In this document: piece after piece, positions 11,729 through 20,309 of the stretch
Numbering within the stretch: position 1 is the stretch's first letter
Layout of the letters: every line of letters starts with the position of its first letter
Origin: Curvibacter cyanobacteriorum
GTDB taxonomy: Bacteria > Pseudomonadota > Gammaproteobacteria > Burkholderiales > Burkholderiaceae_C
NCBI RefSeq assembly: GCF_028649475.1
Contig: NZ_JAQSIP010000011.1
Span: 62,001-126,000 of the forward strand
Direction of reading: 5' to 3'
Length of the DNA: 64,000 nt
Position numbers and translations under genes: made by a program
The notes under the pieces: generated by a model
What the model was told of the DNA's origin: nothing
What the model saw: only the letters and a program-made list of their open reading frames with translations
Database searches by the model: none

Positions 11729-12757
11729 TCAGGCCGCCAGGCGGCTGCGCTCGGCGCCGCGCCAACGCGCCAGCGCCAGCAAGGAGCGGGTCGCCGGGGT
11801 GGGCAGTTCGTAGCGTTCGGCCAGTTCGATCACAGCCTCGCCAATGGCGGCCAGCTCGAGCGGGCGGCCACGCTCGTAGTCCTGCAACATGGAGGTGCGC
11901 ACCGCGCCCATGCCGGCGCCCAGGCGCAAGAACTCAATCGGGTCAAAGTCGAGTCGGGCGCCATAGGCGCAAGCGGTCAACATGACCTCGTGCATCACCT
12001 GGCGCACGGTGGCCAGCAGCGCGGGCTGGGTGTAGATCTCCTCCAGCGTGGCGCCGGTCACCACCGACAGCGGGTTGGAGGTGAGGTTGGCCATGATCTT
12101 GGTCCACAGCTTGTCGCGGATGCGCTCCAGCGCACGCGCCTCGATGCCGGCGCCCGAGAGCAGGTCGCACAGCCACCGCAGGCGCGGGCTCAGGGCGCCC
12201 GAGGGCTCGCCCAGCATCATCAGGTGCGGGGTGCGTGACTGCACCTCGCCCGGCGCACTGACCTCGGCGGTGATGAAGACCACCGCGCCGATCACCTGCG
12301 CCAGCGGCAGCAGGCGCGGCAGCACGCCCTGCGGGTCGACCGCGCGCACGCTCTGACCGTCAAAGCGTCCCCCCGCCTGGTGGAAGTACCAGAACGGCAC
12401 GCCATTGGGGGTCGGCACGATCAGCGTCTGGGGCCCGATCAGGGGCGCTACGCTGGCGGCGAGTTCGGGCAGGTCCTGCGACTTGCTGCACAGGAACAGC
12501 AGGTCCTGCACGCCAAACACCGGGGCCGAGTCGACCTGCACCTGGGCGTGCGTCACGCCGCCCAGGTCATCCAGTCGCAGGCCTTGTTCACGCACGGTGC
12601 GCAGCGTCTGACCACGCGCCAGCAGGCTGACCTCATGGCCCGCCGCGGCCAGCCGGGTGGCCAGGGTGCAACCAATGGCACCGGCCCCGGCGACGGTGAT
12701 GCGGGCCCGGCGCGGCCAGGTCGGGGCGGCCGCAGCGTCGAGGGAATGGAGGCTCAT
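11729..12757 (-). CDS. 2-dehydropantoate 2-reductase family protein (PanE/ApbA-like)
   Basis: A 342-aa NADPH-dependent 2-ketoacid reductase. The N-terminal Rossmann fold starts with ITVAGAGAIGCTLATRLAAAGHEV near residue 20. The C-terminal helical domain has DKLWTKIMANLTSNPLSVVTG, containing the conserved Lys and the Asn-x-x-x-Asn region of ketopantoate reductases. It begins 3 bases after iacG ends, so it is cotranscribed with the auxin genes rather than with pantothenate genes. Homologues outside pan operons often reduce other branched or hydroxylated 2-oxo acids. The placement suggests a catabolic role with the adjacent aldolase, but the substrate is unknown. Confidence 0.83.
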   Translation of the reverse strand: MSLHSLDAAAAPTWPRRARITVAGAGAIGCTLATRLAAAGHEVSLLARGQTLRTVREQGLRLDDLGGVTHAQVQVDSAPVFGVQDLLFLCSKSQDLPELAASVAPLIGPQTLIVPTPNGVPFWYFHQAGGRFDGQSVRAVDPQGVLPRLLPLAQVIGAVVFITAEVSAPGEVQSRTPHLMMLGEPSGALSPRLRWLCDLLSGAGIEARALERIRDKLWTKIMANLTSNPLSVVTGATLEEIYTQPALLATVRQVMHEVMLTACAYGARLDFDPIEFLRLGAGMGAVRTSMLQDYERGRPLELAAIGEAVIELAERYELPTPATRSLLALARWRGAERSRLAA

Positions 12758-12760
12758 GGT

Positions 12761-13258
12761 TCAGGCCGCCATGCCCAGCGGGTGGTAGTGGCGGTTGAAG
12801 TACGCCAGGCCATGCGCGGGGGCCGCGTCGCTGCGCTGGCGGATGTCGCGCAGTTCCACGTAGAAGATGCTGTGCGTGCCCACTTCGTGGGTCGCCACGA
12901 TCTGGCCATCAAAGTTGACCAGCGCGTCCTCGAAGGCCGGCGAGCCGGTCTGCAGGCGCTGCCAGTAGGCGCGTTCAAAGCGCTGCGCCATGCCCAGCTC
13001 GCGGTCGGCAAAGGCCGCCGACAGCGGCTGCTGGGCCGCGCTGAGCACGTTGACGCACAGCACGCCGTTGCCGGCAAAGAACGGGTGCGCATAGGAGTTG
13101 CGGTTCATGCAGACCAGCAGGGTGGGCGGCTGGTCGGTGACGCTGCAGACCGCCGAGGCGGTGAAGCCCGCCAGGCCCGCCGGGCCGTCGGTGGTGATGA
13201 TGGTGACCGCACCGGTCAGCAGCGACATGCCGTCGCGGAATTGTTTGAGAGGCACCAT
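12761..13258 (-). CDS. iacG: Flavin reductase, partner of the indole-acetate monooxygenase
   Basis: A 165-aa NAD(P)H:flavin oxidoreductase of the HpaC/flavin_Reduct family that supplies reduced flavin to IacA. Typical features are FRDGMSLLTGAVTIITTDG, GLAGFTASAVCSVTDQPPTLLVCMNR and LCVNVLS for flavin binding, and GDxH-like DALVNFDGQIVATHEVGTHSIFYVEL. The ATG at 13258 is followed by the family N-terminus VPLKQFRDGM. It is the ninth gene in the conserved order iacHABICDEFG, between iacF and the ketopantoate-reductase-like gene. Confidence 0.88.
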   Translation of the reverse strand: MVPLKQFRDGMSLLTGAVTIITTDGPAGLAGFTASAVCSVTDQPPTLLVCMNRNSYAHPFFAGNGVLCVNVLSAAQQPLSAAFADRELGMAQRFERAYWQRLQTGSPAFEDALVNFDGQIVATHEVGTHSIFYVELRDIRQRSDAAPAHGLAYFNRHYHPLGMAA

Positions 13259-13303
13259 GGCGGGCTCCTGAAAAAAGGGGGTGAAGGGGACGTCGGGGTG
13301 AAC

Positions 13304-14272
13304 TCAGAGGTCCAGCACCAGGCGCGAGGAACGGGCGCGCGAGCAGCACACCAGGACCTGGTCGTTGGCGGCCTTCTCGTCGTCGGTGAAGTAGGCGTCG
13401 CGGTGGTCAGGCTCGCCGTCGAGCACATCGCAGGCACAGGTGCCGCAGACGCCCTGCTCGCACGACAGGTTGATGCGCACGCCGACCGTGCGCAGGGCCT
13501 CCGCCATGCTCTGCCCCGGGGCCACGGTGACGGTCTTGCCGCTGCGCTGCGCCACCAGCTCGAACGGGGCATCGCCCGCGGCATGGGCCGGCACGGCGGC
13601 GCCGAAGTACTCGCGGTGGATCTGCGCCTCGGCCAGGCCGGCACTGCGCGCCTCGGCCATGACCCAGTCCATGAAGCCGGTCGGGCCGCACACATAGAGG
13701 TGGGTGCCCGGCACGGCCCGGGCCAGCAGGGCCGCGGGTTGCAGGCGCTGCGCGGGCTCGGCGTCGTCAAAGTGCAGATGCACGCGCTCGGCCCAAGGGG
13801 CACGGGCCAACTCGTCGAGGAAGGCGCACTGGCTGCGCGAGCGCGCGCAGTAATGCAGTTCGAACGACGCGCCACTGGCGTGCAGGGCCCAGGCCATGGC
13901 GATCATCGGCGTGATGCCGATGCCGCCCCCGGCCAGCACACTGTGCGCGGCGCCGGCCTGCAGCGGGAAGTGGTTGCGCGGGCGGCTGATGGTCAGGGCC
14001 TGGCCCTCGCGCAGTTGCTCGTGCACGGCCACCGAGCCGCCGCGCGAGGCCGGGTCGCGCAGCACGCCCAGGCGGTAGCGGCCGGGTTCGCGCGGGTCGC
14101 CGCACAGCGAGTACGGGCGCAGCAGGCCACCGGGCAGGTGCAGGTCGATGTGGGCACCGGCCTCGAAGGGCGGCAGCGCCTGGCCGCCCGCATCGGCCAG
14201 CTCCAGCACCAGCACCTGGCCGGCTTGCAGTTCACGGTGCCGCAGCACCACGTTGAGGGTTTCAGAGCTCAT
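13304..14272 (-). CDS. iacF: PDR/VanB-type oxidoreductase, electron donor to the ring dioxygenase
   Basis: A 322-aa reductase with an FMN-binding ferredoxin-reductase-like barrel (RPYSLCGDPREPGRYRLGV near residue 55), an NADH domain (LAGGGIGITPMIAMAWAL near 115) and a C-terminal plant-type [2Fe-2S] ferredoxin domain with CEQGVCGTCACDVLDGEPDHRD, in which the first three cluster Cys are seen and the fourth follows in VLVCCSRA. It passes electrons from NADH to the Rieske dioxygenase IacCD. The start at 14272 is an ATG next to a weak purine run. Gene order after iacE supports IacF. Confidence 0.88.
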   Translation of the reverse strand: MSSETLNVVLRHRELQAGQVLVLELADAGGQALPPFEAGAHIDLHLPGGLLRPYSLCGDPREPGRYRLGVLRDPASRGGSVAVHEQLREGQALTISRPRNHFPLQAGAAHSVLAGGGIGITPMIAMAWALHASGASFELHYCARSRSQCAFLDELARAPWAERVHLHFDDAEPAQRLQPAALLARAVPGTHLYVCGPTGFMDWVMAEARSAGLAEAQIHREYFGAAVPAHAAGDAPFELVAQRSGKTVTVAPGQSMAEALRTVGVRINLSCEQGVCGTCACDVLDGEPDHRDAYFTDDEKAANDQVLVCCSRARSSRLVLDL

Positions 14273-14291
14273 GAAGGTGCACTCCCAAAAG

Positions 14292-15050
14292 TCAGCGCAT
14301 GAAGATGCCGCCGTTGAAGTCCCAGGCCGCGCCGGTGGCGAAGTCGGCTTCGGCGCTGGCCAGCAGCAGCACCATGCGGGCGACGAATTGCGGGTTGCCC
14401 AGGCGCTGCACGGGGATGGCCTTGATCAGCGGCTCCAGGCGCTCGGGCGGCACCGCGGCGCGCACCGAGGGCAGCTCCATCGGGCCCGGGGCCACCGCGT
14501 TGACGGTGACCCCGCGCGCGGCGAGTTCGCGCGCGAAGATCTTGGTCAGGGTCAGGATGCCGGCCTTGGACGAGGCGTAATGCGCGCCCGAAGCGGTGCC
14601 CCCGTTCTGCCCGGCCAGCGAGGCCAGGTTGATGATGCGGCCGTGGCCGGCCTCAGCCATCGCGGCACCAAACACCTGGCAGCCCAGGAAGGTGCCACGC
14701 AGGTTGATGCGCAGCACCTGCTCGAACTCCTCCGGGCTGATGCTCATCAGCGGCGTGGTCAGCGTGAGCGCGGCGTTGTTGACCAGCACCGAGGGCTGGC
14801 CCCAGTGGGCGCGGGTGCTCGCCAGCGCGGCTTCAAAGTCGCGCTTGTGGCTGACGTCCAGCGCCAGGCCCAAGGCCGTCTGGCCATGGGGGTCGAGCGC
14901 GGCCGCCGCCGCCTGCGCGGCCTCGCCGTCGCGGTCGCTGAGCACCACGCGGTAGCCGTTGGCATGCAGCTCGGCCGCGATGATCTGGCCCAGCCCGGCG
15001 GCCGCGCCAGTGACCAGGGCGACCGGGGTGATCGACGTGAGCGCGCTCAC
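14292..15050 (-). CDS. iacE: Short-chain dehydrogenase/reductase
   Basis: A 252-aa classical SDR. It has the nucleotide-binding TGAAAGLG near residue 13, NNAA at about 90 and catalytic YASSKAG near 150. The start is a GTG at 15050 overlapping the iacD stop as GTGA; the open frame continues further upstream, but that part is a shadow of iacD. In the iac pathway IacE acts on the oxygenated indole intermediate produced by IacA/IacG on the way to dioxindole-3-acetic acid. The exact reaction here is taken from the family and position, not seen in sequence. Confidence 0.86.
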   Translation of the reverse strand: MSALTSITPVALVTGAAAGLGQIIAAELHANGYRVVLSDRDGEAAQAAAAALDPHGQTALGLALDVSHKRDFEAALASTRAHWGQPSVLVNNAALTLTTPLMSISPEEFEQVLRINLRGTFLGCQVFGAAMAEAGHGRIINLASLAGQNGGTASGAHYASSKAGILTLTKIFARELAARGVTVNAVAPGPMELPSVRAAVPPERLEPLIKAIPVQRLGNPQFVARMVLLLASAEADFATGAAWDFNGGIFMR

Positions 15051-15523
15051 AGGATGTAGCCGATGCTGGTCAGCGCATCGGTCGAGTTGATCAGCCGCAC
15101 CACCTTGCTGTGGATCACAAAGCCGTCGCCACGGGCTTGCAGCACCCAGGTGACGTCGGCCACATGGCGGCGCAGCGTGTCCTTGCGGAACTCGCTCAGC
15201 TCTTGCGCGCCGCGCAGCGTGAGGCGGTCGCCGTCCTGTGCCAGCACGCGCAGGCGCGACACGCTGCGCACCGTGCGCGCCGCGGGGCTGGTGGAGATGG
15301 ACTCGCCGCTGGTCAGGCGCTTGACGCGCTTGATGCGCATGTCGGCGTCGTCGTAGGCGTAGTTCAGGGTGTTGGCAAAGTCGCTGGCGGCCGGGTCGAT
15401 GGGGATGATGTAGAGGCCATCGGGCGCCCAAAGGGACAGCCAGGCATCGTAGTCAGCGTGGTCCAACAAGTCCGCTTCGGTCCAGACAAAAGCGGTGGCG
15501 GCGTTCAAAAGTTCGAGCTTCAT
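15047..15523 (-). CDS. iacD: Aromatic-ring-hydroxylating dioxygenase, small (beta) subunit
   Basis: A 158-aa beta subunit of a Rieske non-heme iron dioxygenase with the NTF2-like cone fold; it stabilises the alpha subunits and has no metal site. Recognisable regions are LLDHADYDAWLSLWAPDGLYIIPID near the N-terminus and the C-terminal FRKDTLRRHVADVTWVLQ. The start at 15523 (MKLELLN) has GGAG about eight bases upstream; a further in-frame ATG at 15565 would overlap iacC. It follows iacC by 17 bases, as expected for paired alpha and beta subunits. Confidence 0.88.
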   Translation of the reverse strand: MKLELLNAATAFVWTEADLLDHADYDAWLSLWAPDGLYIIPIDPAASDFANTLNYAYDDADMRIKRVKRLTSGESISTSPAARTVRSVSRLRVLAQDGDRLTLRGAQELSEFRKDTLRRHVADVTWVLQARGDGFVIHSKVVRLINSTDALTSIGYIL

Positions 15524-15540
15524 GCGCGGGGTCTCCAGGT

Positions 15541-16815
15541 TCAGGCGGTCATCAGTTTTTTCCACTCGCGGTAGGCCGCGCGCATGCCGGTTTCGGCGCT
15601 CACGTCGCTGGCCCGACCGTCTTCGGTGAGGCGTTCACCGGGCAGGCCGCGGTTGAGCAGGATCCACAGGTCCTTGCCGGCCTGCGCGCCCTTTTGCACG
15701 CGCTCCCAGGCTTCGGAGTCGTCGGGGGTGCCAAAGCCCATCGGGCCCTGGAAGTGCTCGTGCAGGCGCAGGCGGGCGCGGTTGGCGGCGGCAGGGCCCC
15801 CGTCCATGGTCAGCACCGCGTGGTGGATTTCGGTCTCGTTGACCGAGATCGGCTGCAAGACCCGGAAGAAGGCCATCGAGCAGGCGATGTTGGGAAAGAG
15901 GTTGAGGTTGAAGCCCGACCCGCCCACCGCGCGCACGATGCGGCGCACCTGCTCATCGCTGTGGCCCTCGGCGGCCAGCTCGGCGGCCAGTTCGGTGAAG
16001 CGCTCGGGGATCGGGTCGTCGAGGTGGTCTTCGAGGTCGATCAGCTCGGGGATCATCACCATCACGCTGTGGCCGTTGCCCAGGTCTTCGACAAAGCCGG
16101 GACCGCCCACGAAGTCGAGCATGCGCTCGGTCTGCGCGTCCACCGAGCTCAAGAACGACTTGTGCACCAGCGGGAAGTGGTAGGCGTCGGTGGTGTTCTC
16201 GAGCTGGATCTTCCAGTTGCCCGGGAAGCGGAAACGGTGCTCGCCGCCGACCTTGATCGGGTAGCCCGCGCCCTGCTTCATGAACAGGTCGATCCACTTG
16301 CGGGCCGGGCCCAGGTAGTCGGCCAGGGGCTGGATGTCGTCGCGGAAGGTGGCGAAGATCATGCCGCCGTAGGTCTCGACGCGCAGGCCAAACAGCGGGT
16401 AGTCGCTCTTGTCGAGGCACTGACCGTAGCTGTCGGGGCTGGGCACGCCGCGCAGCGAACCGTCGAGCGCGTAGCTCCAGCCGTGGTAGGGGCAGACGAA
16501 GCTGGCGGTCTTGCCTTTCTTGTGCTCGCAGACGGTGGCGGCGCGGTGGCGGCAGCGGTTCAGCAGCACATGGATTTGCTGCTTGCGGTCGCGCACCACG
16601 ATGACTGGCTCGCGGCCCACGAAATGGGTCTTGAAGCTGCCGGGCTCGGCGACTTCGCTCTCGTGCGCCACCCAGACCCAGGTGTTGCGGAAGACGCGGT
16701 CCATCTCCTGCTCGAAGATGGCGGGGTCGGTGTAGAGCGAGGTGTGGGCACGGTCCTCGCGGACCAGGTCGCCCACCGGGCGCTGAAAGAAGACGGGTTG
16801 GACAGGGGCGTTCAT
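15541..16815 (-). CDS. iacC: Aromatic-ring-hydroxylating dioxygenase, large (alpha) subunit
   Basis: A 424-aa Rieske oxygenase alpha subunit. The [2Fe-2S] ligands are Cys88-x-His90 and Cys108-x2-His111 (CRHRAATVCEHKK and VCPYHGW). The mononuclear iron site is given by Asp210, His213 and His218 in TDAYHFPLVH. In characterised iac systems IacC/D with IacF convert dioxindole-3-acetic acid to catechol. The start MNAPVQPVFF at 16815 matches the family N-terminus; an ATG at 16857 overlapping the iacI stop would add 14 unconserved residues. All catalytic residues are present. Confidence 0.9.
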   Translation of the reverse strand: MNAPVQPVFFQRPVGDLVREDRAHTSLYTDPAIFEQEMDRVFRNTWVWVAHESEVAEPGSFKTHFVGREPVIVVRDRKQQIHVLLNRCRHRAATVCEHKKGKTASFVCPYHGWSYALDGSLRGVPSPDSYGQCLDKSDYPLFGLRVETYGGMIFATFRDDIQPLADYLGPARKWIDLFMKQGAGYPIKVGGEHRFRFPGNWKIQLENTTDAYHFPLVHKSFLSSVDAQTERMLDFVGGPGFVEDLGNGHSVMVMIPELIDLEDHLDDPIPERFTELAAELAAEGHSDEQVRRIVRAVGGSGFNLNLFPNIACSMAFFRVLQPISVNETEIHHAVLTMDGGPAAANRARLRLHEHFQGPMGFGTPDDSEAWERVQKGAQAGKDLWILLNRGLPGERLTEDGRASDVSAETGMRAAYREWKKLMTA

Positions 16816-16856
16816 GGCGTGTGTCGTGTAGGGTTGAGGGGGAATGAAGCAGCGCA

Positions 16857-17441
16857 TCAGGTGGCGCTGGCGACGGCGGCGGCCGGCACGGTGGCCGTGG
16901 CCGCAGGCACCGGCAAGGCGCTGGCGTCGGTCCAGGTGCTGACCGGTCGGCTGAACAGGTTTTCGGTCTCGAACAGGGCGATGCGCCAGCGGCCGTCGGC
17001 ACCGCGCTGCAGTTGCAGGCTGAGCTGGGCGGCATTGAGGTGCGAGTCGCCGCTGGCGAAGGTGGAGGTCTGCAACATGAGCCAGCTGGCGCGGGCCTGG
17101 TCGCCCTCGGGCTCGATCAGTTCAGAGCACAGAAAGTGCACGTTGAGCGCAAAGTGCGGCGGCGTGCGCATGTAGCGGCTGAACATCTCGCCGAGGGCGG
17201 CGCGGCCCTGGTAACCGCCAAAGCTGGCGGCGTAGCGCGCGCCCTTGCCGCGCCACTGCGCGTCTTCGGTGAACAGGTCCAGCAGCGCGGGCAGGTCGGT
17301 GTCGGCGTCGAGGTGGTCGCACAGCGCCATGTAGCGGTTGACGCAGGCGCGGATGGCGGTCTGGTCTTCGCTGCGCTGCACGCGCGCCTCGAGTGCGGCA
17401 AGGCGGGCGCTCAGGGCCGGCAGGTCGGTTGCGGCAGACAT
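16857..17441 (-). CDS. iacI: SnoaL/NTF2-like protein of the iac operon
   Basis: A 194-aa protein with a nuclear-transport-factor-2-like (SnoaL_4) domain: IRACVNRYMALCDHLDADTDLPALLDLFTEDAQW near residues 28-60, then MFSRYMRTPPHFALNVHFLCSE and a C-terminal Ala/Thr-rich tail. The family includes small isomerases, cyclases and dioxygenase-beta-like proteins. The ATG at 17441 has GGAG five bases upstream. Its position between iacB and iacC matches IacI of the Pseudomonas putida 1290 iac cluster, whose precise function is not settled. Confidence 0.8.
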   Translation of the reverse strand: MSAATDLPALSARLAALEARVQRSEDQTAIRACVNRYMALCDHLDADTDLPALLDLFTEDAQWRGKGARYAASFGGYQGRAALGEMFSRYMRTPPHFALNVHFLCSELIEPEGDQARASWLMLQTSTFASGDSHLNAAQLSLQLQRGADGRWRIALFETENLFSRPVSTWTDASALPVPAATATVPAAAVASAT

Positions 17442-17454
17442 GTTGACTCCGGGC

Positions 17455-17844
17455 TCAGGCTGCGGCCTGGAGGCTGGGCGGCACCACCAGTTCGCGGCCG
17501 ACGCGGGCCTCGATGCGGCAGTACTTCCAGAGCTTGTAGACCCCGTCACCGACCGGCAAGGTGCGGAACAGGTTACAGGCCGCATGCACCGTGGCCAGGT
17601 CGGGCACATCGGCCAGCACATAGCAGGTCCAGGGCCAGCCCACGGAGGGGCCCACCATCGACTGGTCGTCGTCCATGTTGCCCAGGACATGCACCCCGGG
17701 CAGTTCGGCGATGCCATTCATCATGCGGCCAAAGGCCAGCCAGACGGCCTTGGCCTCGTCGGCGGTGGCGTCAAAGAAGTTCTGGTTCACGCCGATGCAA
17801 AACAGGGTGCGCAGCGGCTTGGGGGTCGGGGTGGAGGTGCTCAT
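17455..17844 (-). CDS. iacB: Small conserved protein of the iac operon
   Basis: A 129-aa protein without a signal peptide or membrane segment. Conserved-looking stretches are CIGVNQNFFDATADEAKAVW, NMDDDQSMVGPSVGWPWTCYV and LFRTLPVGDGVYKLWKYCRIEARVG; the middle stretch could be a small alpha/beta sandwich (EthD/dimeric-barrel-like), which I cannot prove. It is identified as IacB by position (between iacA and iacI) and size. Its biochemical role is unknown in the family as far as I know. Confidence 0.75.
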   Translation of the reverse strand: MSTSTPTPKPLRTLFCIGVNQNFFDATADEAKAVWLAFGRMMNGIAELPGVHVLGNMDDDQSMVGPSVGWPWTCYVLADVPDLATVHAACNLFRTLPVGDGVYKLWKYCRIEARVGRELVVPPSLQAAA

Positions 17845-17866
17845 GGCAAAAGTCCTTGGAAGCGGC

Positions 17867-19048
17867 TCAGAGGTATCCGGGCAGGGGCGGCAGGCCCAGC
17901 AACATGGCGCCTGCGTTCTGGTAGGTGATGTCGCCCATGAAGGCGTGCTGCGTCAGCACCAGGCTGTCGCAGACCTGCTGCGAGATCGGGCAGCTTTCAT
18001 AGACCCCGGTCATGCCGGTCTGCATCTGCACGGCGCGCGTGACCTCGGCGCCCACGCGGGTGGCGTGGGTGGCCGACAGGCGCAGCAGGCTGATCTGCTC
18101 GGGCTGGGGCGTGTCGCCGCGCAGCAGGGCGTCCCAGACCTGGTCGATGGCGTCGTAGAAGAAGGCGCGGGCGGCACGCAACTGGGCATCGGCGCGCGCC
18201 ACCTCGATCTGCACCTGCGGGCGGTCGGCCAGGCGTGGCGCGCCGGTCACCGACACGCGACCACCGGCCATGTGGCGCAGCTCGTCGATGGCCGCGCGGG
18301 CGATGCCCAGGCTGACCACCGACAGCACCTGCGCGGCAAACGACAGGGTGGGGTAGCGGAACAGGGGCTCGTCCAGGCGCGAGGCACTGCCGCGCACAAA
18401 GGTCCAGGCCTCGGGCACCACCACGCGGTCGACCAGCACGTCGTGGCTGCCGGTGCCGACCAGGCCCACCACGTCCCAGGCGGGCTCGATCTGCACCTGG
18501 TGGCGCGGCAGCACGGCCATGCGCGGCAGGCTGCTCTTTTCACCGTCGGTTGGGGCAATGCCCACGCCGATGAGCTGGGCGCCCATGCAGCCGCTGGCAA
18601 AGGACCAGCGGCCGCTGACCTCGAAGCCGCCCTCGACCCGGGGCGCGCGCTGCGGCGGGAAGATGCCGCCCGCAAAGATCACGTCGGGCGAGTGGGCGTA
18701 GATCTCGGCAAAGGTCTCGCTGGGCAGGGCCGCGAGGTAGGTCACCGCCATGCCGAAGCTGGCCACCCAGCCGGCCGAGCCGTCGGCCTGCGCGATGGTT
18801 TCGACCCGCTCGCAGAACTGGCGGGGTGATTCCTCCAGGCCCCCAAAGCGGCGCGGCACCAGGGCGCGGTAAACGCCTTGCTCGACGAAGCGGTCCACGA
18901 TGTCGGGCGAGACAAAACGTTGCTTCTTGAACTCGGCGCGGCGGCGCCGGATGTCGCTGAGCAGCAGGTCCAGGGACGGCTTCTCAGGGGGCGGGACGGC
19001 GCGCACGGCGGCGGGGCTGTCAGAGCGTTGCGGGCTCAAGGTCTGCAT
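17867..19048 (-). CDS. iacA: Acyl-CoA-dehydrogenase-like flavin monooxygenase initiating indole-acetate attack
   Basis: A 393-aa member of the acyl-CoA dehydrogenase superfamily, in the subgroup of two-component flavin monooxygenases (HpaH/DszC-like) that use reduced flavin from a separate reductase, here IacG. Landmarks are ADGSAGWVASFGMAVTYLAALP near residue 88, GGFEVSGRWSFASGC near 140 and VVPEAWTF. In the iac pathway IacA oxygenates the indole ring of indole-3-acetate (and makes indigo from indole). The ATG at 19048 lies inside iacH, giving a 29-base overlap; a shorter in-frame start is not obvious. Confidence 0.88.
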   Translation of the reverse strand: MQTLSPQRSDSPAAVRAVPPPEKPSLDLLLSDIRRRRAEFKKQRFVSPDIVDRFVEQGVYRALVPRRFGGLEESPRQFCERVETIAQADGSAGWVASFGMAVTYLAALPSETFAEIYAHSPDVIFAGGIFPPQRAPRVEGGFEVSGRWSFASGCMGAQLIGVGIAPTDGEKSSLPRMAVLPRHQVQIEPAWDVVGLVGTGSHDVLVDRVVVPEAWTFVRGSASRLDEPLFRYPTLSFAAQVLSVVSLGIARAAIDELRHMAGGRVSVTGAPRLADRPQVQIEVARADAQLRAARAFFYDAIDQVWDALLRGDTPQPEQISLLRLSATHATRVGAEVTRAVQMQTGMTGVYESCPISQQVCDSLVLTQHAFMGDITYQNAGAMLLGLPPLPGYL

Positions 19049-20186
19049 GGGGAACTCCGTTGGTGATGGCGGTGAGGTGAAGGCGATCGGTCAGGCGCTG
19101 GGCGATGGCGCACAGGCGCTCGTCGGCGCCGCGAAGCGCCACCAGCTGCAGGCCCACGGGCAGGCCTTGCGCATTGGTCAGGGGCAGGCTGATGGCCGGG
19201 TGGCCCGTCAGATTGAAGGGCCGCACCAGGGCGGTCATGCCGACCGAAGCGCCGGTGTCGGCGGCCTGGTCCAGGCGCGGTGGCGGCTCGGGCAAGGTGG
19301 GCAGGGCCAGCACGTCGCAGTCGGCCAGGGCCTGGTCGACGTCGGCGGTGAACCAGTGCCGCACCGCGGCGGCGGCCTTGAGTGCGATCTCGTCGGTGCG
19401 GCTGGCATGGCGCAGGCGGGCCGCCACATCGGGGGCCACCAGGCCGGTCTCGACCAGGGCCGCGCAGGCGGCCCAGCTCTCGGCGTTGATGACGCTGAGG
19501 CCCGCGTGGTAGGCCTCGGCAAAGCGGCGCAAGGGCACCGGCACCAGGGTCTCGCCACTGGCTTGCAGGGCCTCGTTGACGGCGCGCCAGGTGCTGTCCT
19601 GGGCCGGCACCGCCAACACCCCGATGCGCAGTGACGGCGGCAAGGCCGGCAGCGCGCCAAAGTCGGGCGCGATGACCTGCATGGCGGCCACCAGGTCGGG
19701 CATCGACGCCGCCAGCGGGCCCACGCAGTCCAGGCTGCTGTGGCGCGGCAACACGCCGTCGCGGCTGACGCGGCCAAAGGTGGGCTTGAGGCCAAACACC
19801 CCGCAGCAGGCGGCGGGCACGCGGATCGAGCCGCCGGTGTCGGTGCCCAGGGCCACCCCCACCAGGCCCGCGGCCACGGCGGCGGCCGAGCCGCTGGACG
19901 AGCCGCCCGGCACGCGGTCCGGCCAGCCGGGGTTCAGCGGCGTGCCGGCCCACGGGTTGATGCCGGTCGAGCCAAAGGCCAGTTCGTGCAAATGGGTCTT
20001 GCCACGCAGTTGCCAGCCGGCGTCCAGCAGGCGCTGCACCACCTCGGCATGGCGGGCCGCGGGGGCCGCATCGGCCAGCGCGCGGCTGCCCGCCCGGGTG
20101 GCCTGGCCGGCCACGTCAATGGTGTCCTTGACCATCACCGCCGGGCCAGTGCCGCCCAGCGAGAGGGGTTGCGAAACGATGTTCAT
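19020..20186 (-). CDS. iacH: Amidase-signature hydrolase of the iac operon
   Basis: A 388-aa amidase-signature enzyme. The Ser-cisSer-Lys triad is visible: Lys20 in VMVKDTIDVAG, the Ser cluster in GGSSSGSA (about 95-100) and the nucleophile Ser120 in GTDTGGSIR. It may release indole-3-acetate from indole-3-acetamide or another amide, or open an amide in a pathway intermediate; the sequence does not distinguish these. The start MNIVSQPLSL at 20186 has GGAAGG six bases upstream; the longer frame to 20276 adds a low-complexity leader. It is the first gene of the operon, and its 3' end overlaps iacA by 29 bases. Confidence 0.86.
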   Translation of the reverse strand: MNIVSQPLSLGGTGPAVMVKDTIDVAGQATRAGSRALADAAPAARHAEVVQRLLDAGWQLRGKTHLHELAFGSTGINPWAGTPLNPGWPDRVPGGSSSGSAAAVAAGLVGVALGTDTGGSIRVPAACCGVFGLKPTFGRVSRDGVLPRHSSLDCVGPLAASMPDLVAAMQVIAPDFGALPALPPSLRIGVLAVPAQDSTWRAVNEALQASGETLVPVPLRRFAEAYHAGLSVINAESWAACAALVETGLVAPDVAARLRHASRTDEIALKAAAAVRHWFTADVDQALADCDVLALPTLPEPPPRLDQAADTGASVGMTALVRPFNLTGHPAISLPLTNAQGLPVGLQLVALRGADERLCAIAQRLTDRLHLTAITNGVPHADLEPATL

Positions 20187-20283
20187 GAAGCCCTTCCGTT
20201 CAAAGGTGGGAGGGCCGGCGCCAGCGCCTTGAGCCCCCGAGGAAGCCGGTGACGCCGGCCTCAACTCAGGGCGCAAAGTTAGT

Positions 20284-20309
20284 TTTAATTACGTGAATAG
20301 TCAATTAAA
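20284..20309. promoter_or_regulatory. Candidate IacR operator, iacH side
   Basis: TTTAATT (20284-20290) and AATTAAA (20303-20309) form a perfect 7-bp inverted repeat with 12 bases between. The spacer begins ACGTGAAT, the element that recurs at the second site. It lies about 100 bases upstream of the iacH start. MarR proteins bind AT-rich dyads of this size; assignment is inference. Confidence 0.4.

Noticed and set aside
10887..20186. iad-type (anthranilate-forming) auxin cluster
   Set aside because: The gene order and the presence of the acyl-CoA-dehydrogenase-like monooxygenase, IacB-type protein, flavin reductase and amidase match iac; a distinction by full alignment was not possible here.
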